DNA from: Oxalobacteraceae bacterium OM1
Lineage (GTDB): Bacteria > Pseudomonadota > Gammaproteobacteria > Burkholderiales > Burkholderiaceae_D
Length of the DNA stretch: 46,331 nt
Reading direction: 5' to 3'
Assembly (NCBI GenBank): GCA_004570315.1
Contig: SPQI01000474.1
Location: 1 to 46,331 of the forward strand
In this document: in pieces, positions 34,704-45,589 of the stretch
Layout of the letters: every line of letters starts with the position of its first letter
How positions within the stretch are numbered: the first letter of the stretch is position 1
Made by a program: the position numbers and the translations under genes
Notes under the pieces: model-generated
Databases searched by the model: none
What the model was told of the DNA's origin: nothing
The model's input: the letters and a program-made list of their open reading frames with translations, nothing else

Positions 34704-34747
34704 AAGGCGCTCGCCTGGGGCAGGCCCAGGCTCAGAGCGCCTTTTTT
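34704..34747 (+). terminator. Terminator or attenuator in the lepA leader
   Basis: The outer stem AAGGCGCTC/GAGCGCCTT (34704-34712/34735-34743) stacks on the inner stem GCCTGGG/CCCAGGC (34713-34719/34725-34731) with one 3-base bulge, followed by a run of six T (34742-34747). Only 18 bases separate the T-run from the lepA ATG, too few for a promoter, so lepA transcripts must pass through this hairpin. It could instead be just the terminator of the glutaredoxin-like gene with read-through. Confidence 0.85.
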
Positions 34748-34765
34748 GTAATGGCATCTTATTGA

Positions 34766-36559
34766 ATGGACAACATCCGCAATTTTTCCATCATCGCCCA
34801 CATCGACCACGGCAAGTCGACGCTGGCTGACCGCATCATCCAGATATGCGGCGGTCTGTCGGACCGCGAGATGGAAGCCCAGGTGCTCGACTCGATGGAC
34901 CTCGAGCGCGAGCGCGGCATCACCATCAAGGCCCAGACCGCGGCACTTTCCTACAAGGCCCGCGACGGCAAGACGTACAACCTCAACCTGATCGACACGC
35001 CCGGGCACGTCGACTTCAGCTACGAAGTCAGCCGCTCGCTGTCGGCGTGCGAAGGCGCACTGCTGGTGGTCGATGCCTCGCAGGGCGTCGAGGCGCAGAC
35101 AGTCGCCAATTGCTACACCGCGCTGGATCTCGATGTCGAAGTCGTTCCGGTGCTGAACAAGATCGACCTCCCGTCGGCGGATCCCGAAAATGCGATCGGC
35201 GAGATCGAGGATGTTATCGGCATCGATGCGACTGACGCCGTACGTTGCTCGGCCAAGACCGGCCTCGGCGTCGAGGACGTGCTGGAAGCGCTGATTGCAA
35301 AGGTGCCGGCGCCTCAGGGTGATCCAGACGCACGGCTGCAGGCACTGATCATCGACTCCTGGTTCGACAACTACGTCGGCGTAGTCATGCTGGTCCGAAT
35401 CAAGAACGGCACCTTGCGCCCTAAGGACAAGATCCTGCTGATGGCGACCGGCGCGCAGTACCTGACCGAGAACGTGGGTGTCTTCACGCCGAAATCGCAA
35501 TCGCGCGATACGCTGTCCGCCGGTCAGGTGGGTTTCGTCATCGCTGGTATCAAGGAACTGAAGGCCGCCAAAGTCGGCGATACGATCACCCTCGCGAGCA
35601 AGCCGGCTGCCGAGCCGCTGCCTGGCTTCAAGGAGGTGCAGCCGCAGGTGTTTGCGGGCCTGTTCCCGGTCGAGGCAAACCAGTACGACGCGCTGCGCGA
35701 TTCGCTGGAAAAACTCAAGCTCAACGACGCCTCGCTGCAATACGAACCGGAAGTCTCGCAGGCGCTCGGCTTCGGCTTCCGTTGCGGCTTCCTCGGGCTG
35801 TTGCACATGGAGATCGTGCAGGAGCGCCTCGAGCGCGAATTCGATATGGACCTCATCACGACGGCGCCGACCGTGGTGTACGAAGTGGTCCAGCGCGACG
35901 GAACGCTCATCATGGTCGACAACCCGTCGAAGATGCCGGAGCCCTCCAAGATTGAGGAGATCCGTGAGCCTATCGTGACGGTCAACCTGTACATGCCGCA
36001 GGAATACGTAGGTTCGGTAATTACGCTGTGCACGCAGAAGCGCGGCGTACAGATCAACATGAATTACCACGGCAAGCAGGTCATGCTGACCTACGAAATG
36101 CCGATGGCGGAAATCGTGCTCGACTTCTTCGACAAGCTGAAGTCGACCTCGCGCGGCTACGCCTCGATGGATTACGAGTTCAAGGAGTACCGCGCCGCCG
36201 ACGTGGTGAAGGTCGACATGCTCATCAACAGCGAGAAAGTGGACGCGCTGGCGATCATCGTGCACCGGGCCAGCAGTCAGTCACGCGGCCGTGCGGTTGC
36301 CGCCAAGATGCGCGAACTGATTCCGCGCCAGATGTTCGACGTGGCGATCCAGGCCGCAATTGGCGCAAACATCATCGCGCGTGAAAACGTGAAGGCGATG
36401 CGCAAGAACGTGCTGGCAAAATGCTACGGCGGCGATATCACCCGTAAGCGCAAGCTGCTCGAGAAACAGAAGGCCGGCAAGAAGCGCATGAAGCAGGTCG
36501 GCTCGGTGGAAGTGCCGCAGGAAGCATTCCTCGCGATCCTACAAGTGGACGAAAAATGA
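34766..36559 (+). CDS. lepA: Elongation factor 4 (LepA)
   Basis: A 597-residue translational GTPase of standard length. G1 is [14 protein letters not shown]3 DTPGHVDF and G4 [11 protein letters not shown]; the C-terminal domain has [18 protein letters not shown]. LepA back-translocates or remodels stalled ribosomes and aids 30S maturation. The ATG directly follows a TGA that closes a four-codon frame (ATG at 34751). No Shine-Dalgarno is obvious. lepB overlaps its stop by 4 bp, the classic lepA-lepB pair. Confidence 0.98.
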   Translation: MDNIRNFSIIAHIDHGKSTLADRIIQICGGLSDREMEAQVLDSMDLERERGITIKAQTAALSYKARDGKTYNLNLIDTPGHVDFSYEVSRSLSACEGALLVVDASQGVEAQTVANCYTALDLDVEVVPVLNKIDLPSADPENAIGEIEDVIGIDATDAVRCSAKTGLGVEDVLEALIAKVPAPQGDPDARLQALIIDSWFDNYVGVVMLVRIKNGTLRPKDKILLMATGAQYLTENVGVFTPKSQSRDTLSAGQVGFVIAGIKELKAAKVGDTITLASKPAAEPLPGFKEVQPQVFAGLFPVEANQYDALRDSLEKLKLNDASLQYEPEVSQALGFGFRCGFLGLLHMEIVQERLEREFDMDLITTAPTVVYEVVQRDGTLIMVDNPSKMPEPSKIEEIREPIVTVNLYMPQEYVGSVITLCTQKRGVQINMNYHGKQVMLTYEMPMAEIVLDFFDKLKSTSRGYASMDYEFKEYRAADVVKVDMLINSEKVDALAIIVHRASSQSRGRAVAAKMRELIPRQMFDVAIQAAIGANIIARENVKAMRKNVLAKCYGGDITRKRKLLEKQKAGKKRMKQVGSVEVPQEAFLAILQVDEK

Positions 36560-37467
36560 CACTACAAGCCATATTGGGAAATTTCGCGCTCATCCTGTTC
36601 GTTCTCACGCTGATCACCGGCGTCATTTGGTTCATGGACGTGTTCCACTTCGCCCGCCAGCGGCGCGTGAAGGCGGACGCTGCCTTGGCCGAATTCGATG
36701 CGCGCCATGCGCGCCTGCGTGCGGACGGCATCAAAACCGATGACAGCGGCCGCTCGAAGCTCGAAGCTGAACTGCTCCGACAGCCCACGTGGATCGAGTA
36801 TTCGGGCAGTTTCTTTCCTGTCATCGCACTGGTGTTCTTTCTGCGCTCGTTCCTCTACGAGCCGTTCAAGATTCCATCGAGCTCGATGGTTCCGACGCTG
36901 ACCATCGGCGATCTGATCCTCGTGAACAAGTTTACGTATGGGATCCGCCTACCTGTGCTCAACAAGAAGGTCATCGAAGTCAATACGCCTCAGCGCGGCG
37001 ATGTGATGGTGTTCAAGTATCCGAAGGATCCCTCGCTCGACTACATCAAACGGGTGATTGGCGTCCCAGGTGATAAAGTCGTCTATAAAAACAAGCGCTT
37101 AATCATCAATGGGAAGGAGGCTTCTTACGAGCCGCTTCCGGATTACCTGGATGAGGAGCATCTGAGCTACTCGAAGCAGTACGTCGAGAACCTGCTTGGG
37201 GTAAAGCATAGGATTTTGAACGACGACCGGGCACCGTCCTATGTGCAGAACCCGGACCCCTTTCCGCAGCACGAGCTCTGCTCTTACAACACCGAAGGCT
37301 TTGCCTGCACGGTCCCTGCTGGACATTACTTCATGATGGGGGATAATCGGGATAACAGCCTCGATAGCCGCTACTGGGGTTTTGTGCCGGACGAAAACAT
37401 TGTCGGAAAGGCATTTTTCGTTTGGATGAACTTAGGGAACCTCAAGCGCATCGGTAGTTTCCAATAA
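36556..37467 (+). CDS. lepB: Signal peptidase I
   Basis: A 303-residue inner-membrane protease that removes signal peptides from exported proteins. Membrane spans lie at about 7-29 and 84-101. The catalytic dyad is Ser110 in PSSSMVPTL and Lys165 in [30 protein letters not shown] is the conserved box E. Length is typical. The start overlaps lepA by 4 bp. sppA, which degrades the released peptides, is also in this window. Confidence 0.98.
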   Translation: MTLQAILGNFALILFVLTLITGVIWFMDVFHFARQRRVKADAALAEFDARHARLRADGIKTDDSGRSKLEAELLRQPTWIEYSGSFFPVIALVFFLRSFLYEPFKIPSSSMVPTLTIGDLILVNKFTYGIRLPVLNKKVIEVNTPQRGDVMVFKYPKDPSLDYIKRVIGVPGDKVVYKNKRLIINGKEASYEPLPDYLDEEHLSYSKQYVENLLGVKHRILNDDRAPSYVQNPDPFPQHELCSYNTEGFACTVPAGHYFMMGDNRDNSLDSRYWGFVPDENIVGKAFFVWMNLGNLKRIGSFQ

Positions 37468-37489
37468 GTAAATTCAGGGAGTGCAGCAA

Positions 37490-37882
37490 ATGAAAGTCCG
37501 CTCGTCGCACGGCTTGGGCCAAGCCGGCTTGTCCATGATCGGGTTCCTCTTTGTGATCGTCGTTTTGGCGCTGGTCGCGGTGCTCGGGATGAAAATCGTG
37601 CCGACCGTGGTCGAATACTCGGCGATCAAGAAGGCGATCGCGACGGCCAAGCAGAATGGCAACAGCGCGGTCGAGATCCAGAATTCCTTCAACAAGTCGC
37701 GTGACGTCAACTACATTGAATCGGTGGACGCCAAGGACCTCGAAATCGTGAAATCGACCGACGGCTTCGACGTCAGCGTGGCGTATGAAAAACGTATTCC
37801 GCTTGTCGGCCCGGCCAGCCTGGTTCTGGATTACCGTGCCAGCACGAGCAATGCGGCATTCTCTAAACAGCCCGCGCAATAA
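37490..37882 (+). CDS. DUF4845 membrane protein
   Basis: A 130-residue protein with one membrane span at about 14-36 (LSMIGFLFVIVVLALVAVLGM) preceded by GLGQAG, a layout like a type-IV-pilin leader, and a periplasmic domain with VEYSAIKKAI and VAYEKRIPLVGPASLVLDY. This is the DUF4845 family found between lepB and rnc in betaproteobacteria and gammaproteobacteria. GGGAG lies 8 bases before ATG 37490, ruling out the GTG at 37481. Function unknown; its neighbours suggest a link to export. Confidence 0.88.
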   Translation: MKVRSSHGLGQAGLSMIGFLFVIVVLALVAVLGMKIVPTVVEYSAIKKAIATAKQNGNSAVEIQNSFNKSRDVNYIESVDAKDLEIVKSTDGFDVSVAYEKRIPLVGPASLVLDYRASTSNAAFSKQPAQ

Positions 37883-37904
37883 GGCGGGTTAGCGGCGGAG
37901 TGAA

Positions 37905-38861
37905 ATGGATTTCAAGGTATTGCAAGACCGGCTGGGGCACACGTTCAAGGACGCCGCATTACTGCAGCAAGCCTTGACGCACCGCAGCCATAGCAGCCTG
38001 CACAATGAGCGCCTTGAATTCCTCGGCGATTCGGTTCTGAACTGTGTAGTCGCCTCGCTGCTCTTTGAACGGTACAACAAGATCGACGAAGGCGACTTGT
38101 CGCGTCTGCGCGCCAACCTCGTCAAGCAGCAATCGCTCTACGAAATTGCCCAGCGGCTCGAACTTTCTCAGTTTCTGCGGCTGGGGGAGGGCGAATTGAA
38201 GTCGGGCGGCTTCCGTCGTCCGTCCATCCTTGCGGATACGCTCGAGGCGCTGTTCGGCGCAATCTTCCTCGACGGTGGATTCAATGTGGCGCGCGATGTC
38301 ATCCGGGCGCTCTACATTCCCATCCTTGACACCGTAGATCCGAAGACGCTTGGCAAAGACGCCAAGACGCTGCTGCAGGAGTTTTTGCAAGGCAAGAAAA
38401 TCGCGCTGCCACAATACAACGTGGTGGCCACGCATGGCGCGGCACATAACCAGGAATTCGAAATCGAGTGCCTGGTCCCCAAGCTGGACATCCAGGTCTT
38501 CGGTACCGGGGGCAGCCGCCGTGCGGGCGAACAGGCCGCCGCGAAGCTGGCGCTTGAGGCGGTCCAGAAGGCGCTGCAAAAGACCGGCGCCGGCAGTCGC
38601 AAATCCCGTCCCCGAGCGTCCCAGCTGAAATTGGCAGGCATCGCGACCATTCAGCCCGATGCGCCGGTTCAGGAAGAACCGCGCAAGGCGGGCAAGGGCA
38701 AGGCGGAAAAGGCCGAAAAGCCCGAAAGCAAAGCCGACGACCGAGCTGATGCGGCAGACGATCAGCAGCCTTCGCTCGACCTTAAACCGTCCGGCACGCC
38801 GCAAGACGAAAAACGCGCGGCGGGAACGGCATTGCCGGCTACACAATCCAAGACTGCATGA
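37905..38861 (+). CDS. rnc: Ribonuclease III with C-terminal extension
   Basis: A 318-residue double-strand-specific endoribonuclease. The catalytic signature [13 protein letters not shown] is at 34-46; [16 protein letters not shown] (about 110-125) holds the second set of metal ligands; the dsRNA-binding domain spans about 153-224. Residues 225-318 are an added charged tail rich in Lys, Glu, Ala and Asp, absent in E. coli RNase III (226 residues). It processes rRNA precursors and is followed by era with a 4-bp overlap, as in E. coli. GGAG lies 5 bases before the ATG. Confidence 0.97.
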   Translation: MDFKVLQDRLGHTFKDAALLQQALTHRSHSSLHNERLEFLGDSVLNCVVASLLFERYNKIDEGDLSRLRANLVKQQSLYEIAQRLELSQFLRLGEGELKSGGFRRPSILADTLEALFGAIFLDGGFNVARDVIRALYIPILDTVDPKTLGKDAKTLLQEFLQGKKIALPQYNVVATHGAAHNQEFEIECLVPKLDIQVFGTGGSRRAGEQAAAKLALEAVQKALQKTGAGSRKSRPRASQLKLAGIATIQPDAPVQEEPRKAGKGKAEKAEKPESKADDRADAADDQQPSLDLKPSGTPQDEKRAAGTALPATQSKTA

Positions 38862-39760
38862 ATCCATCCGATGCGCCGACCGATTTCCGGTGCGGCTATA
38901 TCGCCATTGTCGGGCGCCCGAACGTCGGCAAGTCGACGCTGATGAACGCGCTCATCGGCGCCAAAGTCAGCATCACGTCGCGCAAGGCGCAAACCACGCG
39001 GCACCGCATCACCGGCATCCAAACCCGTGATCACGCGCAATTCGTCTACGTCGATACTCCCGGGTTCCAGACGCGCCATTCCAATGCGCTGAATCGCACC
39101 CTCAACCGCACGGTGACGACCACCCTGACCGCGGCAGACGTCATTCTGTTCGTGGTGGAAGCCGGCATGTTCGGCCCAGCTGACAAGCAGGTGGCAGAAC
39201 TCTTGCCCAAAGGCGTGCCATGCATTCTGGTCATTAACAAATCGGACCACATCAAGGACAAGGCGGTCATGATGCCGTTCGCGCAGCAGGTCGCAGCAGC
39301 GCATGACTTTGCCGCTGTGGTTCCAGTCTCGGCCAAGCAGCGCTTCCAGCTCGATATCCTCGAAGGGGAAATTGCTAAGCATTTGCCGGTCGGCACGCCG
39401 ATGTTCGACCAGGACGACATCACCGATCGCAGCGAAAAATTCCTTGCAGCGGAAATCGTGCGCGAAAAGGTCTTCCGTTACGTCGGCGACGAGCTGCCGT
39501 ACACGAGCACGGTGGTCATCGAGAAGTTCGAGGAGGAAGGGCGCCTGCGCCGGGTCTTTGCGGCCATCCTGGTGGAACGCGACGGCCACAAGGCCATGGT
39601 CATCGGGCAAAAGGGTGCGAAGCTCAAGGAAATTTCCACCCAGTCGCGGCTCGACATGGAAAAGCTCTTCGGCGGTCCGGTCTACCTCGAAATCTGGGTT
39701 AAGGTGAAGTCAGGCTGGGCGGATAATGAGGCAGGCCTGCGGGCCTATGGTTACGAGTAA
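38858..39760 (+). CDS. era: GTPase Era
   Basis: A 300-residue GTPase that binds the 3' end of 16S rRNA and helps assemble the 30S subunit. The P-loop GRPNVGKS is at 19-26, the switch region has [10 protein letters not shown]3 is DTPGFQ, G4 is NKSD, and the C-terminal KH domain has [19 protein letters not shown]. It overlaps rnc by 4 bp and precedes recO by 8 bp, the conserved rnc-era-recO order. Confidence 0.98.
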   Translation: MNPSDAPTDFRCGYIAIVGRPNVGKSTLMNALIGAKVSITSRKAQTTRHRITGIQTRDHAQFVYVDTPGFQTRHSNALNRTLNRTVTTTLTAADVILFVVEAGMFGPADKQVAELLPKGVPCILVINKSDHIKDKAVMMPFAQQVAAAHDFAAVVPVSAKQRFQLDILEGEIAKHLPVGTPMFDQDDITDRSEKFLAAEIVREKVFRYVGDELPYTSTVVIEKFEEEGRLRRVFAAILVERDGHKAMVIGQKGAKLKEISTQSRLDMEKLFGGPVYLEIWVKVKSGWADNEAGLRAYGYE

Positions 39761-39768
39761 GCCGGTCG

Positions 39769-40608
39769 ATGTCCAACGACACCGCCGCCACTCCCGCGAA
39801 CGGCCCGGCCGAGGGCGAGGCCTTATCTCAGCGCCGCAGCAAAGATGATGCGACGAGCCGTGGCGCGCCGTACGGCATGCGCCCGCGTCCGGCGGAGCGC
39901 GATACCCGCGTCGTGGCTCAACCCGGCTTTGTCCTGCACAGCTATCCCTACAAGGAAACCAGCCTCATCGTCGAGCTCTTCTCGCGCGACTTCGGGCGCG
40001 TTGCGCTGATTGCCAAGGGCGCGAAGCGGCCGCATTCGAAGCTGCGCGGTGCGCTGCAAACCTTCCAGCCCTTGTCGGTGTCGTGGTCGGGCAAATCCGA
40101 GATCCGCACGCTGACCGCCGCCGAATGGGTTGGCGGCCTGCTGCCATTGGAGCGTTCGGCCTTGCTGTGCGGTTTCTACCTCAATGAGCTGCTGGTGAAG
40201 CTGCTGGCCCGGGATGACCCGCATCCTGCGCTGTTCGATCACTACGTCGCCACGCTGAATCAGCTAGCCCACGAGGAACCGCCTCCCATCGTGCTGCGCA
40301 AGTTCGAGCGGGCGCTGCTCAAGGAAACCGGTGTCGGCGGAAGCTTTGCGCGCAGGGCGGACGGCGCGGACATCGAGCCTGATCGGACCTACGTCGTTGA
40401 CCCCGAGCGCGGTCCGCGGGAGCCGCATCCGGCCGATACGGCGCCGAGGGTGACCGGACGGACGCTGCTCGACATGGAGCGCGAGGACTACAGCGACCCC
40501 GTGACGCAAGCGCAAAGCAAATTCCTCATGCGCGCGCTGCTGGCCCATCACCTTGGTGGCGCACAGCTCAATACCCGGCAGATTCTGATAGATTTGATGC
40601 AGCTATAG
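39769..40608 (+). CDS. recO: DNA repair protein RecO
   Basis: A 279-residue recombination mediator that helps load RecA with RecF/RecR. The OB-fold N-domain starts near residue 49 with [36 protein letters not shown]; the helical domain has [26 protein letters not shown] hydrophilic N-terminal extension of about 48 residues precedes the OB fold. The four-Cys zinc site of Gram-positive RecO is absent, as is usual in proteobacteria. No closer start has better support: ATG 39876 would be the only later candidate. Confidence 0.94.
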   Translation: MSNDTAATPANGPAEGEALSQRRSKDDATSRGAPYGMRPRPAERDTRVVAQPGFVLHSYPYKETSLIVELFSRDFGRVALIAKGAKRPHSKLRGALQTFQPLSVSWSGKSEIRTLTAAEWVGGLLPLERSALLCGFYLNELLVKLLARDDPHPALFDHYVATLNQLAHEEPPPIVLRKFERALLKETGVGGSFARRADGADIEPDRTYVVDPERGPREPHPADTAPRVTGRTLLDMEREDYSDPVTQAQSKFLMRALLAHHLGGAQLNTRQILIDLMQL

Positions 40609-40623
40609 CCACCGAGTCAAGCC

Positions 40624-41391
40624 ATGAGCCTTCTCCATCCTGCCAAGCCCGTCATCGCCCTGGGCGTCAACATCGACCACGTCGCAACGCTGCGCAACGC
40701 GCGCGGCACCGTGTATCCCGACCCGATCCAGGCTGCCTTGCTCGCGGAGGATGCCGGCGCCGATTGCATTACCTTGCACCTGCGGGAAGACCGCCGGCAC
40801 ATCAAGGATGCCGACGTGGAGGCCCTGCGTCCGCGTCTGCGCACGCGCATGAATCTCGAGTCGGCGGTGACGACGGAGATGATCGAGTTTGCATGCCGCA
40901 TTCGTCCGCAGGATGTGTGCCTCGTGCCCGAACGGCGCGAAGAGGTCACGACGGAAGGCGGACTCGACGTTGCGGGCCATTTCGATCAGGTGCGAGCGGC
41001 AGTGCGCCAGCTCCAGCGCCACGGCATGCGCGTCAGTCTCTTCATCGACGCCGACGCCGCACAGATTCAGGCGGCCTCGGAGGCGGGGGCACCCGTTATC
41101 GAAATCCATACTGGTCGTTATGCGGACGCGCACGACGAGAGCGAACAGCGACGCGAGCTGGAGCGGGTGCAGGCCGGCGTACTGGAGGGCGTGAAGCGAG
41201 GACTGGTCGTCAACGCAGGTCACGGTTTGCACTACACGAACGTGCAGGCGATTGCCGCCATCCCGGAAATCGCGGAGCTGAACATCGGGCATGCGATCGT
41301 TTCCCAAGCGCTGTTCATGGGCTGGCAGAACGCCGTGAAAGAGATGCATGCCATCATGACCGCAGCGCGCTTGGGTATTCACAAGAAATGA
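40624..41391 (+). CDS. pdxJ: Pyridoxine 5'-phosphate synthase
   Basis: A 255-residue TIM-barrel enzyme that condenses 1-deoxyxylulose 5-phosphate with 3-amino-2-oxopropyl phosphate in vitamin B6 synthesis. [36 protein letters not shown] and [11 protein letters not shown] are the family motifs. Length is typical. Its stop overlaps the acpS start by 4 bp, the same pdxJ-acpS coupling as in E. coli. Confidence 0.98.
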   Translation: MSLLHPAKPVIALGVNIDHVATLRNARGTVYPDPIQAALLAEDAGADCITLHLREDRRHIKDADVEALRPRLRTRMNLESAVTTEMIEFACRIRPQDVCLVPERREEVTTEGGLDVAGHFDQVRAAVRQLQRHGMRVSLFIDADAAQIQAASEAGAPVIEIHTGRYADAHDESEQRRELERVQAGVLEGVKRGLVVNAGHGLHYTNVQAIAAIPEIAELNIGHAIVSQALFMGWQNAVKEMHAIMTAARLGIHKK

Positions 41392-41780
41392 TCTACGGCA
41401 TCGGCACGGACATCATCCAGATTTCCCGCATCGAAGCGGCACTTGCCCGCAACGGCGAGCGCTTTGCGGAAAAGATTCTCGGCCCCGACGAAATGGCCAA
41501 GTTTCGACAACGACGCGCGAAAGTCGAAGCGCGTGGCATCCGCTTCCTGGCGACCCGGTTCGCAGCCAAGGAGGCGTTTTCGAAAGCCGTTGGTCTGGGC
41601 ATGCGCATGCCGATGACATGGCGTTCGCTGCAGGCGTTGAATGCACCGAGCGGCAAGCCGGTGGCAGTGGCAAGCGGCGCACTCAAGGATTTCATGGAAC
41701 AACACGGGCTGAGTGCCCAGATTTCGATTACCGACGAGGCTGACTATGCCGTCGCCTTCGTCATCGTGGAGAAAAATTGA
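41388..41780 (+). CDS. acpS: Holo-[acyl-carrier-protein] synthase
   Basis: A 130-residue phosphopantetheinyl transferase that converts apo-ACP (acpP, also in this window) to holo-ACP. Asp8 in YGIGTDII and Glu62 in [13 protein letters not shown] are the Mg2+ ligands. The frame is open upstream through pdxJ, but ATG 41388, overlapping the pdxJ stop, gives the family's exact N-terminus. Its stop overlaps the nagZ start. Confidence 0.97.
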   Translation: MIYGIGTDIIQISRIEAALARNGERFAEKILGPDEMAKFRQRRAKVEARGIRFLATRFAAKEAFSKAVGLGMRMPMTWRSLQALNAPSGKPVAVASGALKDFMEQHGLSAQISITDEADYAVAFVIVEKN

Positions 41781-42823
41781 GCATGGCAGAAGAATCGACG
41801 ATCCCCCTTGGGCCGGTGATGCTGGACGTGGTAGGCACCACGTTGGACGACAACGACATTCGCCGCATTCGTCATCCGCTGACCGGCGGTGTGATCCTGT
41901 TCGCCCGCAACTTTAAGGACCGGAAGCAGCTGGTCGCGCTCACCGAAGCAATTCATCGCGAGCGTCCCGGCGTGTTGATCGCCGTGGACCACGAAGGCGG
42001 ACGAGTCCAGCGATTCAAGACAGATGGCTTCACCAAGCTGCCGCCGATGCGCATGCTCGGCGAGCTCTGGGATCGCGATGTGCTGGAGGCGGTGCGCGCC
42101 GCAACTGACGTCGGCTTTGTCCTGGCGGCAGAGCTGCGGGCCTGCGGCGTCGATCTTTCCTTCACTCCTGTACTCGATCTCGATTACGGCGAGTCGGGGG
42201 TCATCGGCGACCGCGCCTTTCATCGTGATCCACGCGTCGTCGCCATGCTTGCCAAGGCCCTCAACCATGGGCTCATGCTGGCGGGAATGGCCAACTGCGG
42301 CAAGCATTTCCCGGGACACGGCTTCGTCAAGGCCGATTCCCACGTCGACATTCCGGTCGACGAGCGTTCACTGAAGCAGATCATCGAGGAAGACGCGGCG
42401 CCATACGGCTGGCTCGGCCTGGGACTGGCCGGTGTCATGCCGGCGCATGTGATCTACCCGGAAGTGGATAAACATCCAGCCGGTTTCTCGAAGAAGTGGC
42501 TGGCGATGCTGCGTAAAGATTTCGGCTTTCAAGGCGTCATTTTCAGCGACGACTTGAGCATGGAAGGCGCCAGCGTTGCGGGCGGCGTTGTCGATGGCGC
42601 CAACGCCGCACTGAAGGCAGGCTGCGACATGGTGTTGATCTGCAATTCACCTGACAAAGCCGATGAATTGCTGTCAGGCCTCACAGTCAAACTACATGCA
42701 GAATCGGCGGCACGCATCGCTGCGCTCGTGCCGCAGGGTGAAGCGCTCGATTGGGAGAGCCTGCAGCGCGATCCTCGCTACAAAGCGGCCAAGCGCACGG
42801 CGCAGGAGCTTTCCGCCGCCTGA
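41777..42823 (+). CDS. nagZ: Beta-N-acetylhexosaminidase NagZ
   Basis: A 348-residue family-3 glycoside hydrolase that removes N-acetylglucosamine from muropeptides during cell-wall recycling. [13 protein letters not shown], the [20 protein letters not shown] block with the catalytic His loop, and the nucleophile Asp in [10 protein letters not shown] are present. The TTG at 41777 has GGAG 5 bases upstream and overlaps the acpS stop (TTGA), so it is preferred; ATG 41783 would give a protein shorter by two residues. uvrC follows 13 bp later. Confidence 0.95.
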   Translation: MSMAEESTIPLGPVMLDVVGTTLDDNDIRRIRHPLTGGVILFARNFKDRKQLVALTEAIHRERPGVLIAVDHEGGRVQRFKTDGFTKLPPMRMLGELWDRDVLEAVRAATDVGFVLAAELRACGVDLSFTPVLDLDYGESGVIGDRAFHRDPRVVAMLAKALNHGLMLAGMANCGKHFPGHGFVKADSHVDIPVDERSLKQIIEEDAAPYGWLGLGLAGVMPAHVIYPEVDKHPAGFSKKWLAMLRKDFGFQGVIFSDDLSMEGASVAGGVVDGANAALKAGCDMVLICNSPDKADELLSGLTVKLHAESAARIAALVPQGEALDWESLQRDPRYKAAKRTAQELSAA

Positions 42824-42836
42824 CAAGGTCATTGCG

Positions 42837-44693
42837 ATGTCCGATATCGAAGCCCCGGAACCGCGCGCCGCGCTCCTTGAAACAGTTGCCAAGCTGCCGC
42901 ATCTGCCGGGCGTGTACCGCTATTTCGACGCAGACGAGGTCCTGCTCTATGTAGGCAAGGCGCGCGACCTGAAGAAGCGGGTCTCCAGCTATTTCCTGAA
43001 GAACCTGGCGAGTCCGCGCACGGCCATGATGGTCGAGCGCATCGCGCGGATGGAAACCACGGTGACGCGCAGCGAAGCCGAAGCACTGCTGCTTGAAAAT
43101 AACCTGATCAAACAGTTGCAGCCGCGGTTCAATATCCTGTTCCGCGACGACAAGTCTTATCCCTACCTCAAGATCACGGCGCAGTCGGTACCGCGCATGG
43201 CGTATTACCGGGGCGCCGTCGACAAGAAGAATCAGTACTTCGGTCCGTTCCCGAGTGCATGGGCGGTCAAGGAGTCCATGCAGATATTGCAGAAGGTGTT
43301 CAAGCTGCGTACCTGTGAGGATTCCGTCTTCACCAACCGCACGCGGCCTTGCCTGCTGCATCAGATCCAGCGCTGCAGTGCTCCCTGCGTGAACGCCATC
43401 AGCGAGGACGATTACCTCACCGACGTCGAGAACGCCGCAAAATTCCTGCGCGGTCGTCAGAACGAAGTCATGGAGGCGATGGAGAAGAAGATGCACGCCT
43501 TCGCCAGCGAGCTGAAGTTTGAGCAGGCGGCCGCGGTGCGTAATCAGATCACTGCGTTATCGCGCGTGCTGCACCAGCAGACGATGGAAACGACTGGTGA
43601 TGCCGACATCGACATCATTGCCGTCATCGTTCAGGGTGGTCGTGCATGCGTGAATCTGGCGATGGTGCGCGGCGGACGGCATCTCGGCGATCGGGCATAT
43701 TTTCCGACGCATGTCGACAACGCCGAGGCGACGGCCGAGGAAAGTGTCGAGGTTGAGGTGCTGAAGGCATTTCTGGCCCAGCACTACATCGACAAGTTCA
43801 TTCCCGGCACGCTCATCATCAGCATCGAGTTCGATGAACCGGCGTTGATGATGGCACTGGCGGAGCAATGCGGCCATCGCATCAATCTGGTCTTTCAGCC
43901 GCAGGGGCAACGTCGCCAATGGCTCGAAATGGCCGAGAAGGGCGCTGAGATCGCCCTGGCGCGCCTGCTGTCCGAGCAGGGCTCGCAGCAGGCCCGCACG
44001 CGTGCGCTCGTCGAGACGCTCGGACTCGAGGTGGAGGACATCGAAGCCCTGCGCATCGAGTGCTTCGACATCAGCCACACGCAAGGCGAGGCGACACAGG
44101 CATCTTGCGTGGTCTTCCATCATCACGCCATGCAGAACGGCGAATATCGCCGCTACAACATCGCCGGCATCACACCGGGTGATGATTACGCGGCAATGCG
44201 TCAAGTGCTGATGCGTCGCTACGAAAAGGTTGCCAACGGCGATGGCGTGATGCCCAACATCGTGCTCATTGACGGCGGCAAAGGGCAGGTGGAAATGGCG
44301 CGTCAAGTGTTCAGCGAGCTGGGCCTAGACTCCGGTCTACTGGTCGGCGTGGCGAAGGGAGAAGGGCGTAAGGTCGGACTTGAAACGCTGGTGTTCGCGG
44401 ATGAGCGTTCGCCGCTTGAACTGGGTAAGGAGTCGGCAGCGTTGATGTTGATTGCCCAGGTGCGCGACGAGGCGCACCGCTTTGCCATTACCGGCATGCG
44501 GGCCAAGCGCGCAAAGGCGCGGCAGACCTCTCGGCTCGAAGAGATCGAGGGCATCGGCGCCAAACGTCGGCAGAAACTCCTGGCCCGCTTCGGCGGGCTA
44601 CGCGGTGTGCAGGACGCCAGCATCGACGACCTGGCTTCAGTAGAAGGAATTTCCCGGCAGCTTGCCGAGCAAATCTACCGGCAACTGCATTGA
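42837..44693 (+). CDS. uvrC: UvrABC system protein C
   Basis: A 618-residue nucleotide-excision-repair nuclease making both cuts around a lesion. The GIY-YIG domain is [31 protein letters not shown] (about 22-52); the UVR domain, which binds UvrB, is near 205-240; the RNase-H-like half has [14 protein letters not shown] and LIDGGKGQ; the C-terminus has a helix-hairpin-helix pair ([19 protein letters not shown]). ATG 42837 has AAGG about 8 bases upstream; the frame runs open further upstream inside nagZ without family resemblance. Confidence 0.97.
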   Translation: MSDIEAPEPRAALLETVAKLPHLPGVYRYFDADEVLLYVGKARDLKKRVSSYFLKNLASPRTAMMVERIARMETTVTRSEAEALLLENNLIKQLQPRFNILFRDDKSYPYLKITAQSVPRMAYYRGAVDKKNQYFGPFPSAWAVKESMQILQKVFKLRTCEDSVFTNRTRPCLLHQIQRCSAPCVNAISEDDYLTDVENAAKFLRGRQNEVMEAMEKKMHAFASELKFEQAAAVRNQITALSRVLHQQTMETTGDADIDIIAVIVQGGRACVNLAMVRGGRHLGDRAYFPTHVDNAEATAEESVEVEVLKAFLAQHYIDKFIPGTLIISIEFDEPALMMALAEQCGHRINLVFQPQGQRRQWLEMAEKGAEIALARLLSEQGSQQARTRALVETLGLEVEDIEALRIECFDISHTQGEATQASCVVFHHHAMQNGEYRRYNIAGITPGDDYAAMRQVLMRRYEKVANGDGVMPNIVLIDGGKGQVEMARQVFSELGLDSGLLVGVAKGEGRKVGLETLVFADERSPLELGKESAALMLIAQVRDEAHRFAITGMRAKRAKARQTSRLEEIEGIGAKRRQKLLARFGGLRGVQDASIDDLASVEGISRQLAEQIYRQLH

Positions 44694-44767
44694 GGGAGCC
44701 CATGACGCCCCGCATTGCGGCAACGATAAGTTCCACGCGATAATCCGGGAAACTACCGTCCCGAGAC

Positions 44768-45352
44768 ATGCCTTTCAACATACCGATCCTGCTGACCTGG
44801 CTCCGCGTGGCGCTCATTCCGCTAGTCGTCGGGGTGTTCTACCTGCCGGACGAATGGCTCGTACCGAGCGCGCGCGGCATCGCGTCCACGGCAATCTTCA
44901 TCGTGGCCGCCATAACCGATTGGTTTGACGGTTACCTCGCACGGCGATGGAACGAGACCTCGTCTTTCGGCGCATTCCTTGATCCTGTCGCGGACAAGCT
45001 GATGGTAACCGGCGCCTTGCTGGTATTGGTGGAGTTCGAGCGCGTCAACGCGGTCGTAGCTTTCATCATTATCGGGCGCGAAATCGCCATTTCTGCCTTG
45101 CGCGAATGGATGGCCCAAATCGGCGCATCGAAATCGGTGGCCGTGAGCTCGCTCGGTAAAATCAAAACGACGGCCCAGATGATTGCAATTCCCATGCTGC
45201 TCTACAGCGACATGTTGTTCGGAGTTATCGACACGCGGATCTGGGGTGCGTGGCTGTTGTTGATCGCGGCAGTGCTTACGGTATGGTCTATGTTCTACTA
45301 CCTTCGGAAGGCTTGGCCGATGATCAAAGCCAGGTCGGAAGGGGTGCGGTGA
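44768..45352 (+). CDS. pgsA: CDP-diacylglycerol-glycerol-3-phosphate 3-phosphatidyltransferase
   Basis: A 194-residue inner-membrane enzyme making phosphatidylglycerol phosphate. The CDP-alcohol phosphatidyltransferase motif is complete: Asp51, Asp54, Gly55, Ala58, Arg59, Gly68, Asp72 and Asp76 in DWFDGYLARR and FGAFLDPVADK. Four or five membrane spans are seen. It follows uvrC by 74 bp, an order shared with E. coli, and is the last protein gene before the tRNA/rRNA region. Confidence 0.97.
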   Translation: MPFNIPILLTWLRVALIPLVVGVFYLPDEWLVPSARGIASTAIFIVAAITDWFDGYLARRWNETSSFGAFLDPVADKLMVTGALLVLVEFERVNAVVAFIIIGREIAISALREWMAQIGASKSVAVSSLGKIKTTAQMIAIPMLLYSDMLFGVIDTRIWGAWLLLIAAVLTVWSMFYYLRKAWPMIKARSEGVR

Positions 45353-45365
45353 AGGGCTCCGTCGC

Positions 45366-45393
45366 TTGACAGCAAGCCATATTCCTCTATAAT
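45366..45393 (+). promoter_or_regulatory. Consensus promoter of tRNA-Gly
   Basis: TTGACA (45366-45371), 16-bp spacer and TATAAT (45388-45393): both hexamers are perfect. The start is near 45400, about 14 bases before the mature tRNA. Confidence 0.88.
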
Positions 45394-45413
45394 CTGCGTC
45401 TGTTGTTCGCAAC

Positions 45414-45489
45414 GCGGGAATAGCTCAGTTGGTAGAGCGCAACCTTGCCAAGGTTGAGGTCGAGGGTTCGAGACCCTTTTCCCGCTCCA
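45414..45489 (+). tRNA. tRNA-Gly (anticodon GCC)
   Basis: A 76-base cloverleaf with acceptor stem GCGGGAA pairing TTCCCGC, D-arm GCTCAGTTGGTAGAGC, anticodon stem CAACC/GGTTG around loop TTGCCAA (anticodon 45447-45449) and T-arm GGGTTCGAGACCC. The 3' CCA is encoded. Confidence 0.98.
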
Positions 45490-45496
45490 AGTTCGA

Positions 45497-45515
45497 GGAG
45501 GTCAATTTGACTTCC
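45497..45515 (+). other. Hairpin downstream of tRNA-Gly
   Basis: A 19-base imperfect palindrome GGAGGTCAATTTGACTTCC, with core GTCAA/TTGAC. It has no T-run, so it is more likely a processing stem between the two tRNAs than a terminator. Confidence 0.5.
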
Positions 45516-45589
45516 GGTGGGTTGCTTAGCGAGGTTCGCGAGGCGGCTCGCAGCACGGTTTTGGGATTGTGGTTACAATACCCAGCCGC

